Shown: positions 42,890-52,873 of the stretch, piece after piece
Numbering within the stretch: the first letter of the stretch is position 1
How the letters are laid out: the number at the start of each line of letters is the position of its first letter
Assembly: GCA_050014015.1 (NCBI GenBank)
Contig: JBEKEC010000020.1
Span: 12,191-76,190 of the forward strand
Direction of reading: 5' to 3'
DNA length: 64,000 nucleotides
From: PALSA-1353 sp050014015
GTDB lineage: Bacteria > Planctomycetota > Phycisphaerae > Tepidisphaerales > Tepidisphaeraceae
Position numbers and translations under genes: made by a program
Notes under the pieces: generated by a model
Seen by the model: only the letters and a program-made list of their open reading frames with translations
What the model was told of the DNA's origin: nothing
Databases searched by the model: none

Positions 42890-43110
42890 CCCGTTCCCTT
42901 CGGTGTTTAACCGCCGGCAGGAACGCCTCCCCAAAAAAGAACGAGGCCCGTCACCCGACGGACTCCCCAGACTCGCGGCCTATCACAGCCTTGCACCCGG
43001 TTCGTCCGCCGGCTGCCAGACCCCGTAGTGGGGCCGGAACCGGCGGAACGTCCTGAGTGCTGAATCCCCGCCGACGGCGGGGGTGATAGTTCCGAATCTC
43101 AGACGCTCGC
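42890..43110 (-). ncRNA. Candidate structured RNA upstream of the element PEP-CTERM gene
   Basis: The 411-base gap 42806-43216 holds no gene but several nested stems. CCGCCGG (43007-43013) pairs with CCGGCGG (near 43039-43046), enclosing CCCC-GTAGT-GGGG. CGTCCTGAG (about 43050) pairs with CTCAGACG (about 43099) around CCCCGCC-GAC-GGCGGGG. CCGTC-ACCC-GACGG lies at about 42948-42961. On the minus strand this last hairpin is followed by GCCTCGTTCTTTTTT, terminator-like. It matches no RNA class I know. Strand and ends are uncertain. Confidence 0.4.
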
Positions 43111-43216
43111 TTGTCCAGCAAACCAAATTGTCAAGGCGGCATCTTACTCACAAAACCTTGGGACGTGCAAAAGAATCGGATAGGATCGTACCTCGTTTCT
43201 GGATCGGAATAATGCC

Positions 43217-43432
43217 GTGAACCCCGTAGCCGACAGTCTTCGCGGATTGATCTACTGCGATCCGCCCGCCGCCCGCCTTCGCTACAGCGAAGCGCTGGCC
43301 GCATCCGCCAACAATCCCAAGTCCAAGCTGTCCAAGGCAGACCGGGCCGAACTACGCCGCCTGGCGGCTCTTTGGGCTGCCACGGTTAAGCGCGCTGGTA
43401 ATCCGACCGCAAAGAAACGAAAGCTGAAATAA
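43217..43432 (+). CDS. Small basic unknown protein
   Basis: A 71-residue protein from GTG 43217, Ala/Arg/Lys-rich, mostly helical (SKADRAELRRLAALWAATVK) with a basic end AKKRKLK. It may bind nucleic acid, but nothing proves it. It shares direction with the serine recombinase 47 bases later. It may also be a chance frame. Confidence 0.4.
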   Translation: MNPVADSLRGLIYCDPPAARLRYSEALAASANNPKSKLSKADRAELRRLAALWAATVKRAGNPTAKKRKLK

Positions 43433-43479
43433 TTATATTTATCTGTTGACGGTCGTTAAAAGAGACGTATAATACCGGC

Positions 43480-44190
43480 ATGTGCAAAGAAAACGCCAAA
43501 ACAGCGGTCGGTTACTACCGGGTTTCCACAAAGCGCCAAGGTGAAAGCGGCCTTGGCCTGGACGGCCAACGCACGGCCGTCGAGGCCTACTGCCGCGCAA
43601 ACGGCCTGAGCTTGGACCGGACGTTCACCGAGGTTGAATCGGGCAAGCGTGACGACCGTCCGAAACTGGACGCCGCACTGGCGCATTGCAAACGCACCGG
43701 CGCAAAGCTGATCGTGGCCAAGCTCGACCGGCTGGCCCGCAATGTTCACTTCACTTCCGGCCTGATGACTAGCGGGGTAGAGTTTGTCTGTTGCGACAAT
43801 CCCAACGCCAACCGACTGACGATCCACATTCTTGCCGCTGTAGCGGAGGCGGAGGCGGCTGCCATCAGCGCTCGGACAAAGGCGGCGCTGACCGCCGCCA
43901 AGGCCCGTGGGCAATTGCTCGGATCGGCCCGACCCGGACACTGGAATAACAACGCCAAGGCCCGCCTGGACGGGCTGGCTGTTGGCCGCAAGGTCACGGC
44001 GCGGCTCAAACATCAGCGGGCGCTCGCTGCTGTTGCCGATTTGCTGCCGATCATGCGTCAGGGAAGGGCGGAAGGGCAGACCTTCCAAGCCATTGCGGAC
44101 AAGCTCAACGCCGAAGGGCATACCACGTCGCGTGGCAACGCCTGGAGCGCCGTTGGGGTCATTCAAGTGCTTCGGCGGTTTGCGGCTTGA
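43480..44190 (+). CDS. Serine recombinase (resolvase/invertase family)
   Basis: A 236-residue serine recombinase. The catalytic domain starts AVGYYRVSTKRQGESGLGLD with nucleophile Ser16, followed by GKRDDRPKLDAALAHCKR and KLIVAKLDRLARN, where the conserved arginines lie. The long helix AVAEAEAAAISARTKAALTA links to a C-terminal helix-turn-helix (GQTFQAIADKLNAEGHTTSR). It is close in size to resolvases that act on plasmids, transposons and islands. In this element it stands at the end opposite to the tyrosine integrase and may resolve dimers or control cargo; this is inference. Confidence 0.92.
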   Translation: MCKENAKTAVGYYRVSTKRQGESGLGLDGQRTAVEAYCRANGLSLDRTFTEVESGKRDDRPKLDAALAHCKRTGAKLIVAKLDRLARNVHFTSGLMTSGVEFVCCDNPNANRLTIHILAAVAEAEAAAISARTKAALTAAKARGQLLGSARPGHWNNNAKARLDGLAVGRKVTARLKHQRALAAVADLLPIMRQGRAEGQTFQAIADKLNAEGHTTSRGNAWSAVGVIQVLRRFAA

Positions 44191-44488
44191 CACCCAACGT
44201 CGTCAACAGGATTGAAACAGCCCCCAAGCCGCAGACGGCCAGCGGCGTGTAAACAGCCAAAAACTCAACAATGGCCGCCAGCCGCGTGGTTGCAACGCTG
44301 GCGCGTTCGCGCCTTCGGGCATGGGTTGGCTTGAACGGCCCGTTGAAGATGCGGTGCAAGCCGACGCAACCGCCCCACCACCGATTCTAAACCCGTTGCA
44401 TGGTTGCACCATGGTTGCACCGCACCGGAAAGGCCGAAATCCCCCGATCCGGCATTGCCATAACTATTGTATTATTAGGTATTTATAT
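44191..44488. other. Gap with no firm gene
   Basis: Between the serine recombinase and the tRNA there is no convincing gene. A minus-strand frame (44159-44359, 66 residues) has a hydrophobic stretch (IVEFLAVYTPLAVCGLGAVS) that might be a small membrane protein, but it overlaps the recombinase end and has no visible ribosome site. The last 40 bases are AT-rich, in contrast to the surroundings. Confidence 0.3.
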
Positions 44489-44561
<73 letters not shown>

Positions 44562-44610
44562 TTTGGTGAAGAGCCGCAACATAAGCGATCAGGTCGCATT
44601 GTCAAGATTT

Positions 44611-46626
44611 TCAGTTTGTCTTGGCTTCGGCATGATAGCCGACACGACCGGCCACCGCCTCGGCGGTGAAAAGCTCCATTTCCAGGGGAGCGCAATGCGC
44701 CTGCCTCAACTCTTCGATGATCTGCTGGCTGAACCGCGGCTTGGTTTGGGCATCCCAAATCGGCTTGGCCTCGTATAACTCCAGCACGGCGACGGTGTGA
44801 TCGGCATAAAGCGGCGATAGAAGCTGGGGCCGGCCATCGGCGGCGGGACTGGTGCTCAAAAGCTGTTGGGCGATCGTGGCCAGTGCGCGGGCGGAATCGG
44901 GCGACAGAATCAGCGGGCTGATGACGGGTGCCGAGCGGCCCGAAGCGATCAGTTGCGGATCGAACAGATCGGTCTGGATTGGCGGGGGAAGTTTTGCGGC
45001 GGCGGCGGCCGGATCCAGGCCTTTCCGGTTGGCCACGGCGAGAAGCGCGTGGCCGGCGTCCAGCGCCTTGGCGTAGGCCGCGGCGATTTTCCAATCGGAG
45101 ATAACCTGGTCCTTGACATCGGCCAGGGGCGGAACGTGGGACGGATCGCTGCCACTGATGCGGAAGACATAGACGTTGTCGCCCCCGCGGATGCCGGTGA
45201 ATTCCCGCAGGGTGATGGACGGCTGCCACGGGGCGATGGCCAGGGCGCCCAGCGACGAACTCTTGGCGGCATCGGTCATCCAGGGTTGGAAGGCTCTGAC
45301 CGCGTACATGGAGAAGGAGAGCGCATTATTGTTTCCCACGACCAGGATCGACTTTCCAATCCCTTCGAGATCGCCTAATTCGACCTCGCTCTTGGGCTGC
45401 TGGATGTTTCCCAGGATAGGCGTGACGCCGAATTGCGTGCGGATGGATTCGGCCAGGTCCTGCATGAACTTGAAGGCGACATATTGCTGGGCCGGTGCGC
45501 TGTCGGCTTTGCCGCCGCCGGCCAGGGCGTCGCGATAGGAGCCGAACCCGCCGCTCAGTTTCTCGTTGATCTGTTTGAGCACGCTCTGCTCAAGCGTGGC
45601 GGCCTGGGCCTCGTAAAGATTTTCCAGGACCCGCGGAACGTGGAGGGCAAAATCGTCTTCGAGATTATCCAGCTTCCGCACGTCGGACGCGGGCTGCGTG
45701 GAGGAAGAGGGATGGGTCGTAGTATCCAAGGGCACGGGCTGGCTGTCGTATTCGTCCCGATGGGCCTTGAATTCACCGAAGGCGGCGACGTACCAATCCT
45801 GAGTGCTCTTGGAGGCGATGGCAGCCTGACGCACATCGGAGCCTTTCAGGCCGATGTATTGAAACATCACGCGATTGGGGGTCTTGTAGCCGAAGCCGAG
45901 CGGATCGTCGGCCTTTCCAAACTCGCTGGGCATTCGGTCCGCCACGGCCGCGACGTGACCGCTGTACGTGTCGAACTGTTTTTGGATCTCGGCATCGGTT
46001 GGGGCGGGAATTGCGCTCAGCAATCCACTGGCGCGAATGGACTCCACCTTCAGCGAAAGGTCCTGTGCGCTGCGGGCCAGCGTGAATTCCTGGTAGGGCC
46101 GAGTGATCTTGACGACGCTTTCGTAGCGCCCGGCCAGGCCGCGAATCAATTCGGCTTCGGTGACAGCATCCACCTCGCGTTCCCGATCTTCGGTGCCGGG
46201 CTCGGTCTGCGGCGCGACGCGGCTGGTGATGAGCGACATCACGTCGTCAGAGTTAACGATGATACCCTGGCGCTTGGCCTCCTCCGTGAGGAGGAAAAAC
46301 AATGGCACGCTTTGGCTGCCCTTCTGGGCTTGCTCAATCCGGCTGACAATCTCGGGGCCGAGCATCACCGTTATCAACTGCAACGGCCTGGCCGTAGGAT
46401 CGTTTGGATCGACGTATGCCAGGGTTTTGAGGAGTTGCCATTCCGCGGCGGCGTTGTTGAGGTCCAATTGGGTGACCTTGGTATTACCGATGGTACCCAC
46501 GGCGCGCATGATCTGCGTGTTCCGCTGGGCACCCTGCGGACCGAGGTTGCCGAGAAACATGATCATCAGGATCACGCCGAGGAGAACGCCGAACATCTTC
46601 TTGTTTTTCCGAACGAGTTTGAACAT
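44611..46626 (-). CDS. PpiD/SurA-N-like membrane-anchored periplasmic foldase
   Basis: A 671-residue protein with one N-terminal anchor (KKMFGVLLGVILMIMFLGNL) and a large extracytoplasmic part. The first about 200 residues (AVGTIGNTKVTQLDLNNAAA, EEAKRQGIIVNSDDVMSLI) fit the SurA/PpiD N-terminal domain. Later segments (DAEIQKQFDTYSG, LREFTGIRGGDNVYVFRISG, PPLADVKDQVISDWK) are like the repeated parts around parvulin domains, although a typical parvulin core is not obvious. It may assist folding of exported proteins. It begins 28 bases after the end of the TPR gene, so they are probably one operon. Confidence 0.78.
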   Translation of the reverse strand: MFKLVRKNKKMFGVLLGVILMIMFLGNLGPQGAQRNTQIMRAVGTIGNTKVTQLDLNNAAAEWQLLKTLAYVDPNDPTARPLQLITVMLGPEIVSRIEQAQKGSQSVPLFFLLTEEAKRQGIIVNSDDVMSLITSRVAPQTEPGTEDREREVDAVTEAELIRGLAGRYESVVKITRPYQEFTLARSAQDLSLKVESIRASGLLSAIPAPTDAEIQKQFDTYSGHVAAVADRMPSEFGKADDPLGFGYKTPNRVMFQYIGLKGSDVRQAAIASKSTQDWYVAAFGEFKAHRDEYDSQPVPLDTTTHPSSSTQPASDVRKLDNLEDDFALHVPRVLENLYEAQAATLEQSVLKQINEKLSGGFGSYRDALAGGGKADSAPAQQYVAFKFMQDLAESIRTQFGVTPILGNIQQPKSEVELGDLEGIGKSILVVGNNNALSFSMYAVRAFQPWMTDAAKSSSLGALAIAPWQPSITLREFTGIRGGDNVYVFRISGSDPSHVPPLADVKDQVISDWKIAAAYAKALDAGHALLAVANRKGLDPAAAAAKLPPPIQTDLFDPQLIASGRSAPVISPLILSPDSARALATIAQQLLSTSPAADGRPQLLSPLYADHTVAVLELYEAKPIWDAQTKPRFSQQIIEELRQAHCAPLEMELFTAEAVAGRVGYHAEAKTN

Positions 46627-46654
46627 CTCAAATGCCTTTCAGTCTGAACGGATA

Positions 46655-47824
46655 TCAATCGGGCCGAACGCCCGCGGCCTGAAGGCGGGCGAACTGTCTA
46701 TCCGCCTCATCGGCCGCAAGGGTCTGCGGAAACTGGCTGCGAACGCTCTGGTAGATTTGCATCGCCTTGGCCGGCTCGTTCAGATGGTTCTCCAGGATGG
46801 AGGCGACGGCCAGAAGCGATTGTGCCACGTGCGGCGCGCCCGCGGCGTCCTTGAAGTCGGCCACGACGCGCATGTAGGCAATCGCGACGTCCTTCCAGGC
46901 ATCGGCATTATTCTTCCCCTGCGTTTGCCCGTCGCGCGCCTGGGCGAGTACGTACATCGCATCCGCCTGTCGGCGCGGATCGAGGAACAGATTCCCCGCC
47001 GCGGTAATGATCGAGGCGGCCTGATCGTAATTCTTCTGGGCCAGGGCGGAACCGGCCTCGGTCAACTTGGCATCCGCCAAGGCGAGTGATGCGACGTCCG
47101 CCGTGGGATTTCCCGAATCGCCGACGATCTTGGCGAGCCGGCTGGCGGCGGAGTCGATCCCCGGCGCGTCGTTGCGGGCACGCTGAACTTCCAGAAGAAG
47201 CGAGAGAATCGCGGCCTGTTGCTGAGTCGAGAGGTTCGGAGTGTCGGCCGCACTGGAAAGCGATTGCGCCGCACCATCGAGATACGCCGAGCCGGCCGGC
47301 GGAACCGTCGGACGATGCGCTGCGGCCGCGGCCGGTTCGTTCAATACCAGATAGACGTAACCCTGCACGGCCTTGTCGAATCGCCCCGCCTTGTTCGCCG
47401 CATCCGCCAGCAGCAGCTGGCAATACGCCTTGAGCCAGGTTTTGTCCGTTTTCTGAATCGTTTGATCGAATCCCTCGACGGCCCGGTCGAACTGATTGGC
47501 CGCGTAATCCTTTTCGGCCTGATTGAATTGCGGTTCATCATCAATGGACATCGCCGCGACCGTGGCGAGGTCTTTAACAACGTCGTTACCCGTAGAGGTG
47601 GTAAATTCGATCCGCCCTAGACGGATATCGGTAATCTTGACGTCGCTGTACACGGTTGGGGCAACGCTGTCCGGCTCGCCCGGATGACGGATGGCCAAGG
47701 TATCGGCTTGTGCAGACGAGATCGCCATCACGCTGACCAGCACGAAAAACGCCTGCCGCCGCGTCTGTGGCTTCGTCGAGTTGAGCCGAGGCGCGATATC
47801 ATTTTTATCCTGGCCGCGAATCAT
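46655..47824 (-). CDS. Exported TPR-like protein
   Basis: A 389-residue protein with a likely signal peptide (RRQAFFVLVSVMAISSAQA) and helical repeats with TPR spacing: AEKDYAANQFDRAVEGFDQT, AYCQLLLADAANKAGRFDKA, EPAKAMQIYQSVRSQFPQT. An N-terminal segment (YSDVKITDIRLGRIEFTTST) recalls a small beta domain seen before TPRs in planctomycete exported proteins. The start could be 47842 or 47824. It is followed within 30 bases by the PpiD-like gene on the same strand, suggesting joint work in the periplasm. Its start lies 30 bases from tRNA-Leu, on the same strand. Confidence 0.72.
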   Translation of the reverse strand: MIRGQDKNDIAPRLNSTKPQTRRQAFFVLVSVMAISSAQADTLAIRHPGEPDSVAPTVYSDVKITDIRLGRIEFTTSTGNDVVKDLATVAAMSIDDEPQFNQAEKDYAANQFDRAVEGFDQTIQKTDKTWLKAYCQLLLADAANKAGRFDKAVQGYVYLVLNEPAAAAAHRPTVPPAGSAYLDGAAQSLSSAADTPNLSTQQQAAILSLLLEVQRARNDAPGIDSAASRLAKIVGDSGNPTADVASLALADAKLTEAGSALAQKNYDQAASIITAAGNLFLDPRRQADAMYVLAQARDGQTQGKNNADAWKDVAIAYMRVVADFKDAAGAPHVAQSLLAVASILENHLNEPAKAMQIYQSVRSQFPQTLAADEADRQFARLQAAGVRPD

Positions 47825-47854
47825 TGTCGTGCAAGCTATCATAGACAGCCAAAA

Positions 47855-47936
47855 TGCAGGAGAGGGGAGTCGAACCCCTACACCTTGCGGTACAGGATCC
47901 TAAGTCCTGCGCGTCTGCCAATTCCGCCACTCCTGC
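47855..47936 (-). tRNA. tRNA-Leu (TAG anticodon)
   Basis: An 82-base class II cloverleaf on the minus strand: acceptor GCAGGAG/CTCCTGC with discriminator A, D-arm GGCGGAATTGGCAGACGC, anticodon arm CAGGA-CTTAGGA-TCCTG (TAG), a short variable arm (TACCGCAAGGTG) and T-arm AGGGG-TTCGACT-CCCCT. CCA is not encoded. Confidence 0.95.
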
Positions 47937-48073
47937 GTGGCTGATTGCCAAGAAAGATTAGAACGATTCTTATCGACAGGTTCAAATGACCCTCGAAGCG
48001 GACGGCCGAGTCGCGGCACTCTATGGATCAATCGCTTCAGAGCCAATGATGCGTAAGGTCGTGGAATGCGACG

Positions 48074-48112
48074 AAAAAAAATCCCGGCTTCGACCCACGC
48101 GTGGAAGCCGGG
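48074..48112 (-). terminator. Minus-strand terminator in the 47937-48404 gap
   Basis: Stem CCCGGCTTC / GAAGCCGGG followed on the minus strand by ATTTTTTTT. It lies nearly 300 bases after the stop of the minus-strand gene at 48405. Between them (48113-48404) no open frame is convincing; a weaker AAAAACCC ... GGGTTTTTAT hairpin sits at about 48258-48297. A small RNA ending at this terminator is possible. Confidence 0.8.
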
Positions 48113-48404
48113 ACCAAATCTGAATTCTCCCCGCAAGCTCCGGCCGCCCCCCGATACTCGCCACCCAGGAATCTCCCGTCCTTGCCCCGTTGAGCTTGGC
48201 ATAGTATTGGGTCGATGGCCTTCAAAATTCAATGGCCAAAGTCGGCAAACCATCCTATAAAAACCCGAACAGGACGCCTTTTGGAGGGTTTTTATCGGCT
48301 CGATTGAGAAAACTGGTAATTTGGATAAATGTTGACAGCTGTATGGGTCGAGCCAATTCGGCAGAAAACCTGCCTACATTTTACCCATATTAACAATCAT
48401 GGCG

Positions 48405-48827
48405 CTATTTGGAGGTTTGGGAAGGGACTAGTTCAAAAGTAGTGCCGGGAAGGGCGGCAACGTTAATCATCGAGCCCACCGCGATCGGCCCCGCGGAGAG
48501 ATCAACTGCCGTTTCGGGTTGCGGAAGCTCGACGGAAATGGCCACCCCGGCGCGGATAATGATCTGGCGATCTTCCACGTGCAGGGCGCGGCCCTGGAGG
48601 GTGCGGGGCGAGCCGAAGATCGGTGAAATGAATCCCCCGCCGCTGGAAACGGTGTAGACCTTCCTGGCCTTGGCGCGGATGCGGGCGTCGATGAGTTGGC
48701 CAATGGGGCCGGTGTAGGGCCGGGCTGTTTGAAGGTGAATCTGATAGTTTGTATCGGCAGGCTGGAAGACGACGATGGAGTCCTTTGCCTCGACGACCTT
48801 TCCGCGGGCGAGAAATCCGTTAGACAT
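48405..48827 (-). CDS. Unknown protein with PilZ-like/beta-barrel character
   Basis: A 140-residue protein made mainly of beta strands (GFLARGKVVEAKDSIVVFQP, DTNYQIHLQTARPYTGPIG, HVEDRQIIIRAGVAISVELP, AALPGTTFELVPSQ). The pattern resembles small conserved planctomycete proteins without a known role; a link to PilZ domains is only a guess. Start at 48827 (MSNGFLARG) or 48857. It is on the opposite strand from the liv operon. Confidence 0.6.
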   Translation of the reverse strand: MSNGFLARGKVVEAKDSIVVFQPADTNYQIHLQTARPYTGPIGQLIDARIRAKARKVYTVSSGGGFISPIFGSPRTLQGRALHVEDRQIIIRAGVAISVELPQPETAVDLSAGPIAVGSMINVAALPGTTFELVPSQTSK

Positions 48828-48957
48828 GCGTGGGGAATGTAGCGAGCGGGATGTCATTTGTCATTGGGGCGAGGTGGATTTTGTTGAGGCTTGCGGCGGG
48901 TGAGGCGGGGGTTTACATTTCGACGGGGAAGCGGCTCGGAAATACGTGGAGAACCCG

Positions 48958-50082
48958 ATGCGATGGATGATTGGCTGGGCAATGGTTGCGGCGATGGTTT
49001 GCATCGCCGGATGCAAGAAACCGGTGGGAGAATCCAGCGAAATCGTCATCGGGGAATATGGATCGCTGAGCGGCGCCAACGCGGTGTTTGGACAGGGGAC
49101 GCATAATGGCATCATGCTGGCGGTGGATGAGGAGAATACCAACGGCGGCCTGCTCGGCAAGCCGGTGCGGCTGGTGACCGAGGATGATGAGGGAAACCAG
49201 GATGAGGCGGTTTCGGTCGTCAAGAAGTTGATCGACCGGGACAACGTGGTGGGAGTTCTGGGCGAGGTCGCCAGCACGCGCAGCCTGGCCGGCGGGGGCG
49301 TGTGCGAGCAAGAGCAGGTGCCCATGATCTCTCCATCGAGCACGAATCCGGACGTGACCCAAGGGCGCAAATACGTGTTTCGCGTCTGTTTTACCGATGA
49401 TTTCCAGGGCTCGGTGGGCGCCAAATTCGCGATTCGAAAGAATTGGAAGCGCGTCGCGGTGCTTTCTTCCAGCAATTCCGATTACAGCAAAAAACTCTCT
49501 CAATTCTTCAAAGACACGTTCACGGCAATGGGCGGGCAGATCGTGGCGGAGGAAACCTACAGCGACGGGGACAAGGAATTCAAGGCGCAGCTCACGCGCA
49601 CGCAGTCGAAGAACCCCGATGCCGTATATTTGCCGGGATATTACACGGAAATCGATTTGATCCTGCGGCAGGCGCGCGATCTTGGGTTTGACGTTCCATT
49701 TTTTGGAGGCGATGGCTGGGATGGGGTGGAGTTGGATTCGCATACGGAGGGTTGCTGTTTTACCAATCATTATTCGCCGGAGGATTCGCGGCCAAGCGTC
49801 CAGGCATTTATCGCGGCGTACAAGGCGAAATATGGCGGCTCGGTGCCGGATGCGTTTGGGATCACGGGATACGACGCGGCGAGGGTCATGTTCGACGCGA
49901 TCAAGCGGGCTGGATCGACGAATCGCGATGCCATCCGGGACGCGATCGCGCAAACCAAGGATTTTCCCGGCGCGGGCGGGAATATCACGATCGATGAAAA
50001 TCACAACGCGAAGAAACCGATCGTGATCCTGGAAATCAGCGGGGGCAAAACGCATTTGGCGGACACGATTCAGCCGGATTGA
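48958..50082 (+). CDS. livK: Branched-chain amino-acid-type ABC transporter, substrate-binding lipoprotein
   Basis: A 374-residue periplasmic-binding protein of the LivJ/LivK class (type I fold). The signal peptide ends in lipobox CIAGC, so it is a lipoprotein. The binding lobe begins VIGEYGSLSGANAVFGQGTH and includes RLVTEDDEGNQDEAVSVVKK and ISPSSTNPDVTQG. It captures an amino acid or related ligand and feeds LivHMGF. The ligand cannot be read from sequence. The ATG at 48958, preceded by GGAGA, is preferred over a GTG at 48946. First gene of a five-gene operon. Confidence 0.93.
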   Translation: MRWMIGWAMVAAMVCIAGCKKPVGESSEIVIGEYGSLSGANAVFGQGTHNGIMLAVDEENTNGGLLGKPVRLVTEDDEGNQDEAVSVVKKLIDRDNVVGVLGEVASTRSLAGGGVCEQEQVPMISPSSTNPDVTQGRKYVFRVCFTDDFQGSVGAKFAIRKNWKRVAVLSSSNSDYSKKLSQFFKDTFTAMGGQIVAEETYSDGDKEFKAQLTRTQSKNPDAVYLPGYYTEIDLILRQARDLGFDVPFFGGDGWDGVELDSHTEGCCFTNHYSPEDSRPSVQAFIAAYKAKYGGSVPDAFGITGYDAARVMFDAIKRAGSTNRDAIRDAIAQTKDFPGAGGNITIDENHNAKKPIVILEISGGKTHLADTIQPD

Positions 50083-50133
50083 ATGCAAATGCATTTTTGC
50101 CACAGAACTTCGTGTCTTCGCGGCTGAATTGAC

Positions 50134-51069
<936 letters not shown>

Positions 51070-51074
51070 AATCG

Positions 51075-52091
51075 ATGCCAATGCCCCGTCGAAACCCGAT
51101 TCCGGTCTGGATCGTCAATGGCGCAATCGTAATCGTCATTGCGGCGCTGTGGCCGATCAGCGGGGCATTCGACAAGTACATGGACAATTACGTGCTCGAC
51201 GTGCTCATTCGGATGGGGTTTGCGATCATCCTGGCGGTGAGCCTGAATCTGATCAACGGCATCACGGGGCAATTCTCGCTGGGGCACGCGGGGTTCATGG
51301 CAATTGGGGCGTACACCGGGGGCGTGCTGCTGAAACATTATCATGATGATCTGGTCGGCGTGATGCTGCCGGCCGCGTTTGTGGGCGCCACCGTGCTGGG
51401 AGGAATCACCGCGGCGCTGGCGGGGCTGGCGGTGGGGATCCCGACGCTGCGCTTGCGCGGGGATTATCTGGCGATCGCAACACTGGGGTTTGGCGAAATC
51501 ATCCGTGTCGTTCTCAATCAGATCGAATCCATCGGGCCGTTTGAGGTCGGCGGATCAGCCGGGCTGCATAATATCCCGCATATCGCCAATTTTTTCTGGG
51601 CATACGCGTGGGCTTTGATCTGCGTGGTGGTGATTGCCCGGCTGGTTTATTCGGCCAAAGGCAAACCGTTCTTCGCGGTCCGGGAAGACGAAATCGCCGC
51701 GGGGTCGATGGGGATCGACACGACCAATTACAAGGTGGCCGCATTCGTGATCGGGGCGTTTTTCGCCGGAGTGGCGGGCGTGCTGTCGGCGACGTTGTCG
51801 GGAAACCTCGATCCGGGCGACTTCAATTTCGTCAAATCCATAGAGATTGTCGTCATGGTCGTTCTGGGCGGATCGGGCAGCATCACCGGGTCGGTGCTGG
51901 CGGCCATTCTGCTCACCTATTTGCCGGAACAATTGCGGTCGTTTCAGGATTGGCGGCTGGTGATTTATGCGCTGCTGCTGATTGGGATGATGCTGGTGAG
52001 GCCCGAGGGATTGCTGGGGAACCGGGAATTGTGGTTGGTGCGCCGCAAGCACGTCGCCGCCGCGGCGGTAAAGCCCAAATTGGCGGGGTGA
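51075..52091 (+). CDS. livM: Branched-chain amino-acid ABC transporter permease LivM
   Basis: A 338-residue permease, partner of LivH. Signature parts are FAIILAVSLNLINGITGQFS-LGHAGFMAIGAY, TLRLRGDYLAIATLGFGEII and the coupling loop GKPFFAVREDEIAAGSMGID. The end has LVRPEGLLGN. The start is at ATG 51075, six bases after the livH stop; a TTG at 51066 would overlap. Its stop shares one base with the livG start (TGATG). Confidence 0.95.
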   Translation: MPMPRRNPIPVWIVNGAIVIVIAALWPISGAFDKYMDNYVLDVLIRMGFAIILAVSLNLINGITGQFSLGHAGFMAIGAYTGGVLLKHYHDDLVGVMLPAAFVGATVLGGITAALAGLAVGIPTLRLRGDYLAIATLGFGEIIRVVLNQIESIGPFEVGGSAGLHNIPHIANFFWAYAWALICVVVIARLVYSAKGKPFFAVREDEIAAGSMGIDTTNYKVAAFVIGAFFAGVAGVLSATLSGNLDPGDFNFVKSIEIVVMVVLGGSGSITGSVLAAILLTYLPEQLRSFQDWRLVIYALLLIGMMLVRPEGLLGNRELWLVRRKHVAAAAVKPKLAG

Positions 52092-52873
52092 TGGCGTTGT
52101 TGGAGATCAAAAATCTCGGCATCGACTTCGGCGGCCTGCGGGCGCTGGCGGGGTTTGACTTTGTACTCGACCAGGGGGAATTAGTCGGGCTGATCGGACC
52201 CAACGGGGCCGGAAAGACCACGGTGTTCAACATCGTCACCGGCGCCTACCGCCCCACCGCCGGGGATGTTCGGCTCGGCGGCGCGTCCATCGCCGGGGAA
52301 AAGCCGTTCCGGGTTAACCGGATGGGAATCGCCAGGACATTTCAGAATGTCCGGCTTTTCGGTGGATTGAGCGTGCTGGATAACGTGCTGATCGGGTTCA
52401 ACCGCTCGGTGGCCCACGGGTTTCTGGGAACGCTGGTCCGATCGAAAAAACACCAGATCGAAGAACGGGCACACGAGGAACAGGCGATCGAGTTGCTGCG
52501 GACGTTTGATCTGGTCGATCGCTTGGACGATCCGGCGCGCGCGCTGGCGTACGGGTTGCAGCGGCGGCTGGAGATCGCCCGGGCGCTGGCGACGCGCCCC
52601 AAACTCCTGATGCTCGACGAGCCCGCCGCCGGACTGAACCCCCGCGAAAAGGCCGAACTCATGCAATTGATTCGCTCGGTCCAGGAGCGTTTCCACGTTG
52701 GAATCTGGTTGATCGAGCATGACATGAAGCTGGTGATGTCGATCTGCCAGCGGATCACGGTGCTGGATCACGGCGAGACGATCGCGGTGGGAACGCCCAG
52801 GGAGATACAGGATGACCCGAAGGTGATTGAGGCGTATCTTGGAAAGGCGGAAGAGATAAAATCTGAAATCTGA
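52091..52873 (+). CDS. livG: Branched-chain amino-acid ABC transporter ATPase LivG
   Basis: A 260-residue ABC ATPase. Walker A is GLIGPNGAGKTT, the signature region is LAYGLQRRLEIARALATRP, Walker B is LLMLDEPAAGLNP and the switch His lies in IEHDMK. The insertion with RTFQNVRLFGGLSVLDNVLI is typical of LivG. It overlaps livM by one base. The open frame further upstream is livM shadow. A 130-base gap with a perfect inverted repeat separates it from livF. Confidence 0.95.
   Translation: MALLEIKNLGIDFGGLRALAGFDFVLDQGELVGLIGPNGAGKTTVFNIVTGAYRPTAGDVRLGGASIAGEKPFRVNRMGIARTFQNVRLFGGLSVLDNVLIGFNRSVAHGFLGTLVRSKKHQIEERAHEEQAIELLRTFDLVDRLDDPARALAYGLQRRLEIARALATRPKLLMLDEPAAGLNPREKAELMQLIRSVQERFHVGIWLIEHDMKLVMSICQRITVLDHGETIAVGTPREIQDDPKVIEAYLGKAEEIKSEI

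Noticed and set aside
42890..43110. Cobalamin riboswitch or 6S RNA
   Set aside because: I could not find the conserved core sequences of either; only the secondary structure is suggestive, so it is reported as an unclassified candidate.
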